The position numbers were made by a program, and so were the translations under genes. From assembly GCA_034440635.1 (NCBI GenBank), contig JAOTON010001597.1:682001-746000 (forward strand): 64,000 nt of DNA, read 5' to 3'. Source of the stretch: Lepas anatifera (taxonomy: Eukaryota; Arthropoda; Thecostraca; Lepadidae). Shown here one piece after another: positions 10,531 to 23,489 of the stretch; within the stretch, counting starts at the first letter, position 1, and each line of letters opens with the position of its first letter. Below the pieces are notes generated by a model. That model was not told where the DNA came from. It did not search any database and saw only the letters and a program-made list of their open reading frames with translations.

Positions 10531-12574
10531 TCGCACTTGGCGCCACAGAAGAATGATTGATTAATTAGTTGCACCTAAGGGCTCGTCAGCCTCTGTGGTG
10601 GTACAGCGCCCATTTCATTCATTGTCACCCACAACATTTGGGAAACTCTACTCGGAACGATAGGTTTAGTGCCACAGAAGAATTAAAACTAGCTACCTGG
10701 TCTCGCACCGGAACTTTGTTTGACATATTTCTAACTACCAATCTGTTTTCGTCCAAGCTCCTCCTATTTCTGAGCTTCGTTTCACCTCGGGCAGTGTCTA
10801 CACTGATGTAGCCGCAGCTGCCGCAGCGCATCCAGACCCATTCAACAATCGATAGAATTAATAACGCCGCCGGGGATTTTAGTGCCACGTCGGAGACAGC
10901 AGCAGAAGCCGCTTCGGAATGGCGGCACCGGCGCACCGTTCCAACCACGCAGACGACCAGGGCTGCAATTTCGCAGCCGGCGCAGGGCGGCGACGCGACT
11001 CGAAACTAAAATAGCCAGGTCATGCCGCTGATAGCGCTGCATGATATGCCCGGTCACTGTAAAATACTTATTCCGATGAAGAGACGGAGTATCTTTTGAT
11101 CCTTCGCCTGGCGGATATGAATCGGGGAGGGCGTTGTCTAGCCAGGGGTGGACCTTCGTCACTGTCTCCCCGATGTCTCGGTCGCACGAGATGTCGGCGG
11201 GGGGAGGGGGTGAGTCCGGCAGAGAGGAAGAGGAGGAGTCCTGGATGACGCATCGCTGGCCTGGTCGAACAGCGGAAGAAGAGGACACGTATTGTAGCAT
11301 GTATCACCGGGGCAGGCGGGATGGCAGCAGAAGAATCCACTTGCATTTGGTTTACTGTTGACAATGTGTGACAAGTTTCATAAAGTAACATGTATTGACT
11401 TGCATGGAATTCCATTTTCAATTGCTTACCGTAAGTTTCAAACTCCTCCATCCGTCAGCAGTGTTGGATGCAATGCTTTTTTTGACGCTTCTGTTTGAAG
11501 ATTTCACCATTCTGGTAGTTTTCTGTTGCTGTATTTTATAGTTGTCTTATAGTTGTCTGTCTCCGATTGATATCTACCACAACCTAGCCTTTATTCTTGA
11601 TAGGCCCTTACCCACCTCTGGTCACGCCAATTCTGAAATGTATATTTATAAACGTTTTTCTCACAAATTTAGGTGGAATCAATTTTGCATTCAGTGTCCA
11701 AATTCTGTTCTGTTTGGTTTGTTGTGACAAGAGAGACATCATGCCGAAATTCTTGAAGTTCTGTATCTTCAAACTAATATTCTCTAAAGACCAAAATGAA
11801 CGAATTCGTTGACCCCTTATCAATTCAATAATGCAGCTGCACAAATGAAATGAAAATTATTCGTTCCCTTTGCCGAAAGATGACGTTTCCCTTAATTTTG
11901 TACGCACTCCATTTGGCGAAGGCTTCCTTGACACAACTCCAAAAAGCGGCACGAGTCCTTTGAAAAGACGTTTCTGAACGGCCAAAACCTGCACAATCAA
12001 TGACATTCCTCGCGGTGGGCGGGGAAATTGAGCGACACTCGTAGCTCATACGTCACGTGCTTAGCGCCTGGCCTAGCGAGCATCCAACGGCGGGAGGTCC
12101 ATTGACAGGACCGCACGGATCCTGCAAACAAAGAACACGGGCCGCGTAATGCCGGTTCCAGGTATCAATGTCAACAGCCAGGTGTACATTACCGACCGCT
12201 CATTCAACTCATCCGCCATTGACCTTCATGAGCAATGCACGTATATGGGTGTGTGGGTTGTGGCTTTAATGGGATGTCTTTTATCGATGTGCTGAAGCTG
12301 ACGTTAGAAATATAGGTATGCTGATGGCCTATCGATGCCCTGAAGACGTCAAAAAATGCAGGCTCAGGATGTATCCGTGTGCTTGTTTTTATAGCCAGTA
12401 ATTCTCCAAAGAGTCGCTACATATAGAACGCTATCATGAGATCTTGGAAGTGGCCCTCTCGAAGACGACGAAGCCCACTGTACAAAGATGATTAAAGTGG
12501 TAGAAAAGCGAAGAATAAAAATCCATGGAAGTGGAACCCACATAAACTCCACCCCGAAGTCCTTCCCGCTACAC
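10531..12574. other. No gene recognised
   Basis: Contains moderately GC-rich sequence to about 11340, then AT-rich sequence. The open frames here are short, lie on opposite strands and have no family resemblance. Confidence 0.4.
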
Positions 12575-12945
12575 TGATAAAATTTTTTACTCCCTAAAGG
12601 AGTAAAGTGGTCGTAGGTCTATTTGTCCCCCACCACAACACTTACCCTACCCACCGATTACTCTAACGTTATTCCTTAATTTCACCTGAGTTACCTCTCA
12701 GTTATGCTTAAATGACACACTAATTACCCCTTATGGACACCAAAAATACACTGGACTAACCCTTATGATACCGTCTCACTGTAATTTTTTACTCCCTGCA
12801 GGAGTAAACTCCTTCTTTACACCTATTTTACCCCCTGTTTACGCTCACCTTAACTTAAAAAATCCCAAAGTTACGCCAGTTCCACCTGTCAGTTATCCCC
12901 GAATGACACCATCAATACCCCATCGTTACACCTAATATACTAACG
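12575..12945. repeat. Two diverged tandem copies of a roughly 205-bp unit
   Basis: AATTTTTTACTCCCT followed by a short palindrome (AAAGGAG or GCAGGAG) and GTAAA occurs near 12579 and again near 12784. Each is followed by TTA/CC-rich sequence including CAGTTATxCxxxAATGACAC. This suggests an old tandem duplication. Confidence 0.6.
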
Positions 12946-12949
12946 CTGG

Positions 12950-13060
12950 CGGATCTAGGGAGGAATTCCCCTTCCCTCAAACCCCTGATTTTCCAAAAAC
13001 ATTTTCACGATTTTCGGCTCCTTACCCCCTCCCCAAACGTCGGCCTAGCTCCACCCCTGG
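12950..13060. mobile_element. Possible hAT-type MITE with GCTGGCGGATCTAGGG end
   Basis: The left end GCTGGCGGATCTAGGG resembles the CAGTGGCGGATCCAG terminus of the complete element at 22184-22446. The far side has CCACCCCTGGAT near 13050. The target duplication is not convincing. Confidence 0.4.
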
Positions 13061-13301
13061 ATACGCATGACTTAGCCCTATGATGTCCTCCTTATTACTG
13101 CTTAAAATGCGGCACTTCCTCCTGAAATCCAATAAAGAGAAATACAACGAAATTTCTTTATTCCACACCAACCAAGCATTGCCGGAGCCTACCGCTGCGA
13201 AGGAGCTCGTCCAACGACTACCAAAAACGAAATGATGACTGATATCACCGTTCTGTATGAGTGGGCATAATACGAAACAAAACCTTACAAGCGCACTGAT
13301 C

Positions 13302-13490
13302 CATTGGCGGACGCAGGGGGGCACTCCGGCCATACCCCCCAAAGTGCTGGAGGGGAGCCAAACTATCTTTTGACCCCCTCAAACGCCGGAGAAATTTTTG
13401 AAAAAAGGTGTTTACACTAGGTCTGTAGAGCAAAAAAATATTCGCTCACTCCTTCCCCCTCCCCCCAGGAGAGCGACCATGTATTTGGAG
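13302..13490. mobile_element. MITE family B fragment
   Basis: Begins CATTGGCGGACGCAGGGG. It shares GAAAAAxGGTGTT, TAGGTCTGTAGAGCAAAA and TCGCTC in order with 16580-16735. The two are diverged copies of one element; full ends are not resolved. Confidence 0.55.
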
Positions 13491-13800
13491 AGGTAGCTTA
13501 TACTAGCAGAGGTGCAGAAACTTGCCAACTCGGCTACTCGAGTTTGTGACACATTTACGAAAATCGAGGTGAATAACTGTGACAAAATAGCGATCGTGAC
13601 TGTATCGTTCAAAATCAAACCACATATTTTCGAAATACAGAACGGGCGTGTAGCGATTATTTTAATTTAGCAACTCTATTCTTCAATTGCACAGCGTACC
13701 ATCAGTGATACAATATTGGTACTGTGTTCAGCTTCTACTAAAACGAGGGACCCCGGCTGCAGAAAACCCAGAAACCGCTGTCACAGTTGCCAGATTTTAA

Positions 13801-14825
13801 CCCGCGCCCCACCGGGGGTCCGGCGCCACCTTCGCCCCACCGGGGGGCCATCGATGGCCCCCCTCTAACTCCGAAAATATGGGCGTTAGCGCAAATCTGC
13901 AAAGTGCAATAGAAAGCTCGCGTGAATTCAGTAAGAAATTACTTCGCATGTTTTAGTGCTCAGGTCAATGGTTTGACCTCCAGAGGTCAAATTAGGTCAA
14001 GATCGGCTATTTTCACTCAAATATGCAATGATTAAGCAAACTGGGCATAACTCTTATGTCATTAGAGCTATTGAGGCCTGGTAAAGTACATTTGATAGCA
14101 AATTGCCAGTACTTTTTCCGCTATGTGGAACGTAAAGACCTCCCGCCAGTGGTTTGACCGCCAGAGGTCACCTCGTGACCTAATATGACCTGAGGTCACG
14201 AAAGGTCAAAAAGTGACCTTGCCGTATATCAAATGAAAGCCAGTGACAAGACAAACACGATAGTGTTTGTTTCACCGCTCTAGCTCAATTAGGTCAAAAG
14301 TTATTGTCAAAATACTGTTTTTGACCTCTGGTGACCTTGGATGACCTTGGAAAAGTCAAAGGGCAAATATGACCCCTGGGATCCGTGAAAGGGTGTCCAA
14401 AAACGTTGTTCTGAGCAGTCTGAGTATTTGCAATCATTTTTGTGGGTTTTATATCATGAAATAGCTTTTCCCCATGCTTTTCCAATGGGACAGGTCGCCT
14501 CGTGACCTGACCTCAGGGCACGAAATCGAAAAATCCCGGATATACACCTTGTAGACCCTGGAGGGGTCATGAAGTGTAAGAAGTTTCAAATCGATCGAGT
14601 TTGAAATGTAGCTCTTACAGAGCTCTAAAGGTGAAGTGAGGTGACCTTGGTTGACCTCGTCTGGTGACCTGACCTTGGGTGACCCGGGGTAAAAAATTTC
14701 AGGGATGATGGGAAAATGTTGCAGTGAGAGGTAGAGCCCTCAACCGCGGTGCTGCGCCTCGTCGTTTTCGGCTATCCCGGAAAAACCTTAGGGGGGCCAT
14801 CGATGGCCCCCCGGTGGGGCGAGGG
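13801..14825. mobile_element. Complete TTAA-flanked element, 1025 bp, packed with TGACCT/AGGTCA
   Basis: Bounded on both sides by TTAA (13797-13800 and 14826-14829). The inverted termini (CCCGCGCCCCACCGG and, inverted, CCCTCGCCCCACCGG) each contain a 22-bp perfect palindrome centred on ATCGAT. The left end has an extra partial terminus duplication. I count about 20 exact AGGTCA/TGACCT hexamers inside, in direct, inverted and everted pairs. The TTAA target and CCC terminus recall piggyBac-like elements, but there is no transposase. It is a non-autonomous element; superfamily assignment is inference. Confidence 0.8.
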
Positions 14826-14829
14826 TTAA

Positions 14830-16570
14830 CATGCAGCCCAATGGTGCCGATTGTTGGTAGTTGCCAGAAAGTTGCCGCCTAGATGCCCGAAATGTGACAG
14901 TCAATTTTTCGAGAAATACACGATTGTGGGCATATCTAAGGCATTAAAGATAATGCAGATTCGTTACCAAGTACTTCTCTATCCATTTTGTCAGGTTAGA
15001 TAATGTTTAAAGTTTGAGTCTCTTCGATTTAGCGGTCCCTGTTTCTTTGAATTTAGTATTAAGTACGCCTAAAAGCTACTAAGAAAAGTACTAAATGAGT
15101 GAAAGAAATAAACATAGCTGGGCAGCAATTCTACCTAAACTACGCAACAGCGACAAGAGAAATTCGAAATGTTTATTATGTGATGTAGAGCCGGCCAAAA
15201 ATTTTAAACAGGTGGGAAGCTACTCTTCTTCTGAGGGCGTATTTATCAGGTATATCTGAGATAAGTCCAGGCTAAAACTAGCTGGAATAAATAGTGCTGC
15301 CCATGGCTAATCTAAAATGAATGTAGGCTACTTTGAGACTGATGCGCTTTCAAATATCAAACTTGGTTTTTCATTCCTTAGCTTGCTTGTGCCTTACCTT
15401 ATTTGTGCCCTAGATCAAGATTGGTTAGGTAGATTTGGAGCTGGATGAAGTTGGGAGAGCTGGCGCCAGCAACAGACTGGCAACAACAATAATTCAGGTG
15501 AGATTTCATGATCAAATTATCATGTCAATATTGTACAGATAGCAAATGTGTGCCAATGCAGTCCTCCACAAAGTGTTAAATCAAACACTGGAGAGGGGCC
15601 TGGCACTAACGTGCACTGGAGGGGGCGTAGTAGACCTCCTTCTTATTTCAGAAAATCACAGAAAATCTCAGAAAGAAAGAGACTTCGAAAAAAGCTGGTT
15701 GGGGGTGTGTTGCTTACTACCTGTGGTAGTAAGCAGCACACAGGACCTAAACTGCATGGAGTTAAAGCAGGATTTTGACTTCACTGGATCTTTCTTTGGT
15801 ACTTTGGTATGAGACTTCCAATACATCTGTACCTATTAGGCCAATAGACATAATTTTACATTTATGCAGGGTAGTTGCCTCAGAGTTTTTACTGCAAGAA
15901 GGAACGAACAGGCAGCGCAGGTCATAATCGGGTGTTGGGGGCAAATTTTAAGCATTTAAATGCGACCTAAGGTCCACTTTACCAACAAATTTTAGGTACA
16001 TCTAAATCTTATGTTGACATTGACATTTTTGTCCCTTTTGTTGATATGTGAGATAGAAGTTCAGTGGGGAGGGGGAAGCTGTGATCAGGGTTCCCAATTG
16101 TGTGAAGGCGTACGCTCCCATTCATAGATTAGTTCCCAATAATAATTATTTTCATGATAATTGCCACATTTAATAATTGGGAAATGTGCCATAATTGGAA
16201 ACACTCCTTCCAAAAATGGAAACTTCTTCAAAAGGGAAATGCATGTCATTGGGGAAACTGCAGTCAAAATTAACAATAATGGTTATGATCCCAATACTGG
16301 ATACAGTGATCCATAGTTGGAAAATTCTCTTCCAAAAACATAAACATGATCTAAAAATGAAAACACAGTTTACTACTTTCATGCGGTAATGGCTTGGTGC
16401 TTGAACCTTGTCTGTTGCAAAAAGTAAGAGACAGGTAGATGACATTCAGCATATTGGAAATAGTATTCAAGTATACAATTATTATTTCCAACTTTGTGTG
16501 ACAGAGGAAGCATACGTCGCATTGAGTTTGTGACAGCCAGCATACTTTCTGCACCTCTGTATACTAGGTG
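14830..16570. other. No gene recognised
   Basis: AT-rich unique-looking sequence. The open frames near 15546-15812 and 16085-16445 lack motifs. The interval 16120-16350 has a repetitive feel (recurring AATTGG, GGAAA and TTCCAA words) but no clear period. Confidence 0.4.
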
Positions 16571-16735
16571 TGTCGAGCGCTGAAAAAGGTGTTAACAGTA
16601 GGTCTGTAGAGCAAAAGAATCTTCGCTCCCACCCCACCCCCACCCCCGGAGGAGAGGCAGGATAATACCGAGGCAGACATGGGTTTGGCCCCCAAAAATT
16701 CGGGCCTCGTCCGCCCCTGCACTGATGATGTACAT
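16571..16735. mobile_element. MITE family B fragment, second copy
   Basis: Shares TAGGTCTGTAGAGCAAAA and TCTTCGCTC with 13400-13450. It ends in CGTCCGCCCCTGCACTG, the inverted form of a CAGTGCAGGGGCGGACG-type terminus. Confidence 0.55.
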
Positions 16736-19399
16736 ACACTGATCTATTGTCCTAAGATTTCTGCTTCGTTGTATCTTCTACTATCATGCAAATATTGATA
16801 TGAGAATGCCTAAACAGATCATTGATACAGAGGACATACCAACGTCGCCATGCCTTCTTCTTAATTCACACTGTCTTGCCCATTCAGGAGAGGTATTTGG
16901 CTTGTTTCAGCATCCAAAAGAGAACACGATTGTTTGAAAATATCTTGAATAGAATCTAAATAATAACACTCAGTAATTACAATAAACAATGACAAAGTTC
17001 ACGCAACCGATGATTACTCTGCACCCTGCGTAAATAAACTGCACAAAGATGGCGGCCGAACGCGCAATTCAACAGGGTACCGTTGGTGTAAGAACGTGGT
17101 AGCGGTGGTGTCATATCGGAGTAATATGTGCAGCAACAAAAGCGTATGGACTGGATTATCCAAGAGTCTTTCTGGCGTAAAATGGTAGTAACTATGCATT
17201 TTGATCTGTGTGAGTATCCAGAGAGTATCAGTGTGGACAAGTACTCCCATTGAATGCCCTTCAGCGCCGCTTACACTGCAATTATTCCACCGAGGTATTG
17301 TTTATTATTGATAAGCCGGGAGTAGCAGTGTGATATGGATCGAGTTGAAGTGTATGTTGAGAGTGAAAACTTTTTTCAGTGTAGGTATCGAGAAGCTCTA
17401 ACCACGTAATCAAGAATATGTACACTTCATAAAAAATAAAAACCATAAATCTTGTAAGCTTTTTTTATTTTCGCTGTAACCACATCGTGCGTTATCGTAT
17501 TATATTTTTATAATACGAACATATTATTATTACATAAATAATGATATTATTATTATATTATACGAATTATAATATTGAAAGGGACCGAAACAGATCGCTG
17601 TGCTAATTAGTGTTACGGAAAATATATTCGACCGTCCGCGTTTGCCTCGTCTTATCAACCAGCGTATCTATATTGATAATATAAGAGACGCCGCGATGAC
17701 GTCACTTCGACGAAAAATTATCCCACGTGACCAGATAAATAAGGACTGTGTCTGATTGATTACTGTAAAGTTATAAGGGCCCGATGTTTTGAGTTTACGA
17801 CCAACTGCGGGGAAAACTTGCACTTTGAAGCAATATAAATAGTATTTTATTAGTGTAAAAGCACAAAACACGACCAAGGTGTCCCAAAATTTAGAAAATT
17901 GGGTTTTATAGTCCAAGTGACCTCATTCTATCGATACTGTAAGGGCTCGATAAAGCCGTCTATAAATGTTGATTTTGAGGCTGGTTTAAGACATTTTGGG
18001 CAGAGTCTGTCAAAATGAGAATAGGTCTTCTTGAAAAACATGTTGAATCTTCTGATCTGGCCAATGAAAAAATGTGTGACAATATCTCATTAAGTTCACC
18101 TATTCAACTGCCTACTTTTTAGCAGGGCAGTGCTAACGACTACGGTAACCAGGGTACTTTAACTACGGGTACAACCAAGTTTCCTACTAAAATTAGTCCT
18201 CCCATGATGACGTCACCAACATTTCCTACTAAGTTCTAGGAGATTCTACTAAGTTTTTGGAAGGATCAGCTGGAACATACCAAGTTTGGGCGTATTTTGC
18301 AGCAATCTAGTATAAATAGAAATCAACTTGTTTCACCCATTTGACAGTAACCTTGATCTCAACGGCGAGCAGCGTATTTTACGTAAATCTAATGAAAAAA
18401 TTATAACACTTCAAAGCATTTGTTGAAAGGGCATGCATTTATTTGATCAACTCAGGCCTAGTTAATAGCCGAGAGAAATAAGTTTACCTTCGCTCAAGAG
18501 ATCACCAGTGTTTATTGTCTTCTGCTGCAGGTGCCACCAACAGCCAATCAAGGTCAGAAATCAACAGCCAATCAAAATTAAGATTAGTCTTACTGCAAAC
18601 TGCTATTGGTGCTGAACCTGTCCTTATTTTGACACGCTCTGGAAAATTTGTAAAAATAATATTCTTCACTGGAGTTTTTGCAAAACGTCTGATGGTTTCA
18701 CAAATAAAAATCTTTTAGCTTTCTGTTCGACCATATAAGTTTAGTTGATACAGTTCTAAAATAGGTTATTTAGAGCTTCGAAAAAGTGCAATTTCTCCTA
18801 TGCCCTGCATAGTAACTGTTGTGCCTCTCCAGCCATGATGACGTAATGCTGCCAAACAACTTGAACGGGGTCTGACGGTAACTCCTTTCCAAACATCCGC
18901 GTCGCTTGTAAGCTCCGCACCACCGCGTTGGTATTCGCTCACAAGACAGATTAACTGCAGTAGGTACTATTTGTTATTCTTTCTGGACACTTGCAAAAAT
19001 AATACGGACTGTAACAAATGGCGTTTGCTTTTACCCTTCACATGACCTGAGTTTTGCTCTTTGTGTGAGAATCTCGATAGACTAATAGATTATGCTGACC
19101 AGTTGTACCTCGGAACAGTTTCGTATATATTAGATAGACAATTTCCTTTTTGCTCCTGAGAGAAAATAATTTTCTTATGACCTCCCAGCCCCGGTTGCCT
19201 CCGGGAATGAGCCCGGTCGATTTGCAAACGTCGCTTGCAGCTGGGACGCCCGCGCCAGGCCGTTCAAACACCATTGTCAGTTATACGGCCCGAAAACATC
19301 AGTTATCCCTGGTAATCAATCATCAGCATTTCATGCTTGGGGTGCTTCATCGGGCAGTTTCAGGTGCTAAGGGAACTAGATAGTCAGAAATTAATATCA
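16736..19399. other. No gene recognised; AT-rich
   Basis: Contains a very AT-rich tract at about 17500-17575 (ATTATTATTACATAAATAATG type). Several recurrences of TTTCCTACTAA lie near 18180-18255. No coding exon, tRNA or complete transposon is supported. Confidence 0.4.
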
Positions 19400-20042
19400 G
19401 TGTTCTGCCGTTACACTCACGTTTCATTGTTCTGCCACTACACTCACACTTCATTGTTCTGCCGTTACATTCACACTTCAATGTTCTGCCGTTACACTCA
19501 CACTTCAATGTTCTGCCGCTACACTCACACTTCAATGTTCTGCCGTTACACTCACGCTTCAATGTTCTGCCGTTACATCCACACTTCAATGTTCTGCCGT
19601 TACACTCACACTTCATTTTTCTGCCGTTATATTCACATTTCATTGTTCTGCCGTTACACTCACACTTCATTGTTCTGCCGTTACATCCACACTTCATTGT
19701 TCTGCCGTTACACCCACACTTCATTGTTCTGCCGTTACACCCGCACTTCATTGTTCTGCCGTTACACTCACACTTCAATGTTCTGCCGTTACACTCACAC
19801 TTCATTGTTCTGCCGTTACACCCACACTTCATTGTTCTGCCGTTACATCCACACTTCATTGTTCTGCCGGTACACTCACACTTTAATGTTTGCCGTTACA
19901 TTCGCACTTCATTGTTCTCCCGTTACACTCACACTTCAATGTTCTGCCGTTACACTCACATTTCAATGTACTGCCGTTACATTCACACTTCATTGTTCTG
20001 GCGTTACACCCACACTTCATTGTTCTGCCGTACATTCACACT
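19400..20042. repeat. 27-bp minisatellite, about 24 copies
   Basis: Head-to-tail units starting TGTTCTGCCGTTACACTCAC followed by ACTTCAT. Twenty-seven is a multiple of three, so one plus frame reads FCRYTHTSL repeats and one minus frame reads MKCGCNGRT repeats, each open for over 150 residues. Single-base indels occur near 19890 and 20030. The mutual openness of both strands and the codon-periodic identity argue for DNA-level amplification rather than a protein gene. Confidence 0.9.
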
Positions 20043-22183
20043 GCGCAAGTGATGATATGGCTCATTCACCATGGATTCCTGGATTCTGCCGCCGATTGCC
20101 AGCTAAGGGGAAATTAGTAACAACCAATCTTTGGATGAGAGTGGAAAAGTATGAATAAAAACGGAACAAGGAGTGGTGATACCCACTTTACTCAGTTACT
20201 AACATAAATACCCTTATTTTCTATGGAATCATAATAGTCATAGGTATAGAATAGCACTCCTGCCTACTTAATACACGTGTAATGGGTTAAAAAATTCTAG
20301 AAACTAAGGCTAAATCATCTGCACCAGAATCAGGACACATCATGGCTCACAGCCTATACGAAGTCATCCGAGCCTTTGTCACCCAGCAGTGCGTTTACAG
20401 CGTGGATGTTTGGCGCGCGCAAGTGGCATGAATACATGTGCGGCCAAATACGTCTACAGTCGTTCTACCGAAAATTTTCTGCGCAGCTCAGCGCCGAAAC
20501 GCAAGACATTACATTTCGACAACCGTCACCGAACGCAGAAAATGTTCGAGTTCAAGAATACCCTAAACTCGCCCTAGACCTACCAGCAGTCGCCCCCAGG
20601 CCCATGGGTGGAGAATATGCCCCGGCCACACCAGCCATGGCCGGGGTAACTTTTTTGAAGTCCTTTTTAATGCTGCAGAGGGTCAAAATTTACGGTTAAT
20701 ATGGTCAGGTTTTACAATAAATCGAAGAGGCATTTACAAACAATATGTACCTACATAATACCTATTGATGGATGCCTTTTAATTTTAGCTAATATGATCT
20801 TGCTTCCTACACCTACTTAACCGTTCCTACATTTCCACAGCTACCCGACAGAGACAAGAAGGAGTAACGAGTGTCTGGCGTTTTGAGACGTCCTACCTAT
20901 CACGAATCCATTTTTCTTTATAGGTCACATCTTTCCCCTACATTTAGTAAAGATTAAGCGGCAAAAGACTTTGGAGGCATTCTTTTTAATCAAGCATCGA
21001 AGAGAAAGGTGAGGCATTACGTTTATTAAATAATACAAATGCCGAAAACTTAACGTTCTTGGAGGGACGTCAGTGGAATCAAATGGATTGTCATAAAAGG
21101 TTTGTACTGAGGATGATTTGATATAATTTATGATGACATTATTCATAATAGTCTGCACGGCTGCCTGCCAAGGACTTAGGGCAAGGGCGGTCATTTTAAG
21201 TTTGACATCACAACTCACGTACATTGTTCCATGTTTTATCAGTTTGTGTAGACGGATCAATTTCCATTTTATTCACAACAACCAGATCCAGTGTTTTAGT
21301 TGGCAGCCCATTTGGTCTCTTCCTTTCTATTTCATTTTCATTCGCCTTTTTCCAGTTTGTCAGTCCAGTCAACCTCCTCTGCCGCCGCGTCTGGAGTACA
21401 TTGAAAGTGCATACATTGAGTGTACATTGAAAACTGTGACTAATTTCCCATTTTAGATAAACTACAATAGTAATTTAATACAGGCTTTGATAGCATGATA
21501 TAAACATGAAACGACGCAATATTTAATACTTGATGTCTGGTATTTATGTCTTGATGTCCGGTATTATGTCTTGGTACTTGATGTCCGGGATTTATTTTAT
21601 TCAGAATGCTTCTTTGCGTGTCTATAGGATTGCAAAGTAAGCCACGTGTTTATATGATCTTAACTACATGTGAATGCACATCTTCAAAAGCCCATCCTGG
21701 TTTCAGCTGAAACTAAGGCCATTGTGATATTATCCGACGTTGCCTGTTCACTTAGTTGTAAAATAGCTCTCTTATCAACATTTGTTTATTCTGCAGGAAG
21801 CATTCGATCAGCCATTCCCTAGATGGGTATCCCAGCACCAACATTAGCATCATGTCAGCATACACCCGAGGATGTCTTTCTTCCTCGTCATCGTGCCGAT
21901 ATTTTTTGCCCATGCCATTTACCGTGTTTCTTTCCAGGAATACCTTTTTGCGGCCATTCATTGCCTCAAAAGATCATAAAAGTTGTTATTGAAAATAAAA
22001 CGAGATTCTGTGTTTCGTCTTTACTTTTTTATTGTCTGTTTTGTGCCCTTTTACTTTTCAATGGACCGCTGTGGACCTCCACAGCTGACCTTAGCAATAG
22101 GCATGGCAGTTTGTGCGGGGAAACTGTCCATTTTATTATTCCTCTGCAGTACGAAGGTATGTACACTGGAAGCATGCAAGGCA
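20043..22183. other. No gene recognised
   Basis: Includes a foldback-type fragment near 20590-20665, where GGCCGGGG occurs in both orientations beside TAACTTTTTT. A short tandem of TTGATGTCCGGTATTTATG type lies at 21525-21600. No exon is supported. Confidence 0.4.
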
Positions 22184-22446
22184 CGCTGGCGGATCCAGGG
22201 GCAAAATGGACTTAGCCTTCCTCCAAAAAAATATGTGGGGGACTAACAATACAACTTAGCGCCCCCCCCACGGCTAACATCGCTTCCCCCTCTCTCCCGG
22301 TCGACGACACAACACCAACACCGCTTCATAACCCCCCCGTGGACACAATAAAGGCCACGCCAACGTAGTTTCCCACCCCACGCACCCCCCGGTGGACGAG
22401 CCCTGGTTAATTCCCCCCACGAACAGGTACGCTGGATCCGCCACTG
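22184..22446. mobile_element. hAT-type MITE, 263 bp
   Basis: Left end CGCTGGCGGATCCAG and inverted right end CAGTGGCGGATCCAG are flanked by 8-bp target duplications GCAAGGCA / GCCAGGCA (7 of 8). The interior is C-rich without coding capacity. The CAGTGGCGGATCC terminus is typical of many invertebrate hAT MITEs. Confidence 0.8.
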
Positions 22447-23485
22447 GCCAGGCATCGGCCGCCGGCCGGGGTAACTTTAAAAACAATTCTCCACCCATGC
22501 CCAGGCCTAATGCCGGAAGCGCTTTGCTGCTTGTCTGTCGATAACCACTGCTGTCTCTAGTCTGCCTTCTCCACCAAGCTGTTGTCTTGTCCCAAGATAC
22601 CTTTACTTAAAGGTACGTTCAGGAGGGATTCCTCCACGCCCGGGTGACGTCACACAGGCGTGGGGGAATTCCTTCACCTTTTGGCCTTGTGTCAAACTGC
22701 CGCTTATGATACTGCCCGCTTATGAATTTGTGAGAATACACGGTTATCAAGTTTATCCCAAATACAATAAAGAAACATGTCATCTTCGATTCTAAGCCTC
22801 TGTTTGCAAAAAAACTGGATATTTAATCATTTGATTTTCCCATGTTATATGTTACAAGGTGTGACGTCACATCCAGTGATCTACGCTTGCTGTTGGAGGG
22901 GGCTGGTCTTGTCCCACCTCTTCCGCGCAGTGTCGCTCTGACACCTGCTGCATTGTTTGCCGTCATTGTTCCGTCCCGTGCCTGCTGTACCCCTGCGGCG
23001 CGCACCAGGTGGCGCTGCGGACTGTTTTGTGTGCGGCTGGAGTGTTCTTTTGGCGGGCACGTGACAGACAAGAGGCTGCGCGGCTCACATGGGCGGAAAT
23101 GACATGCACAATAGGCACGAACCAGCGATGGGCTTTTGGGTACGGTCATTGATACAGCGTCATGCATTATCATGTGATTAGTTAATGTGTGGGAAATGGA
23201 GAATGTGCATGATTATACATGAATAAAACGCAGCAAATTTGTTTTAAACAAATAATGTTTCCAAACTCAATTGAAACTTCCAAAACAAAATTTTCATTTT
23301 AAGGCAATACTCCAATGCTTCTTATTTGTTTCCAGGTAGAATCTCTCAAGTTCGTAATCGAAATACTTTTAAAATCTTCCTTGGGCTTTTGTAATACCTT
23401 GGCTGCTTCAGCATTCTTGTTTGCTTCAGATATAACGCCTTAGAATTGCACCCTCTCCCTAGCTGTCGGTGTGGCGTCTTGCGCA
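22447..23485. other. No gene recognised
   Basis: Just after the MITE, 22460-22510 resembles the inverted form of 20595-20660 (GTGGAGAAT and GTTACCCCGGCC words), suggesting a second copy of a small foldback element. The block 22850-23100 is GC-richer, with open frames on both strands but no recognised domain. Confidence 0.4.
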
Positions 23486-23489
23486 TTAA

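Noticed and set aside
10155..10574. Minus-strand frame upstream of neurexin as a gene
   Set aside because: CpG-rich DNA is open in five frames; no bounded exon or domain. The signal-peptide-like segment is noted only in the CpG entry.
19400..20042. CRISPR-like array
   Set aside because: Units are contiguous with no unique spacers and the genome is animal.
19337..20158. 273-codon plus-strand frame as a protein gene
   Set aside because: The repeat explains it fully; the opposite strand is equally open and there is no domain or splice signal.
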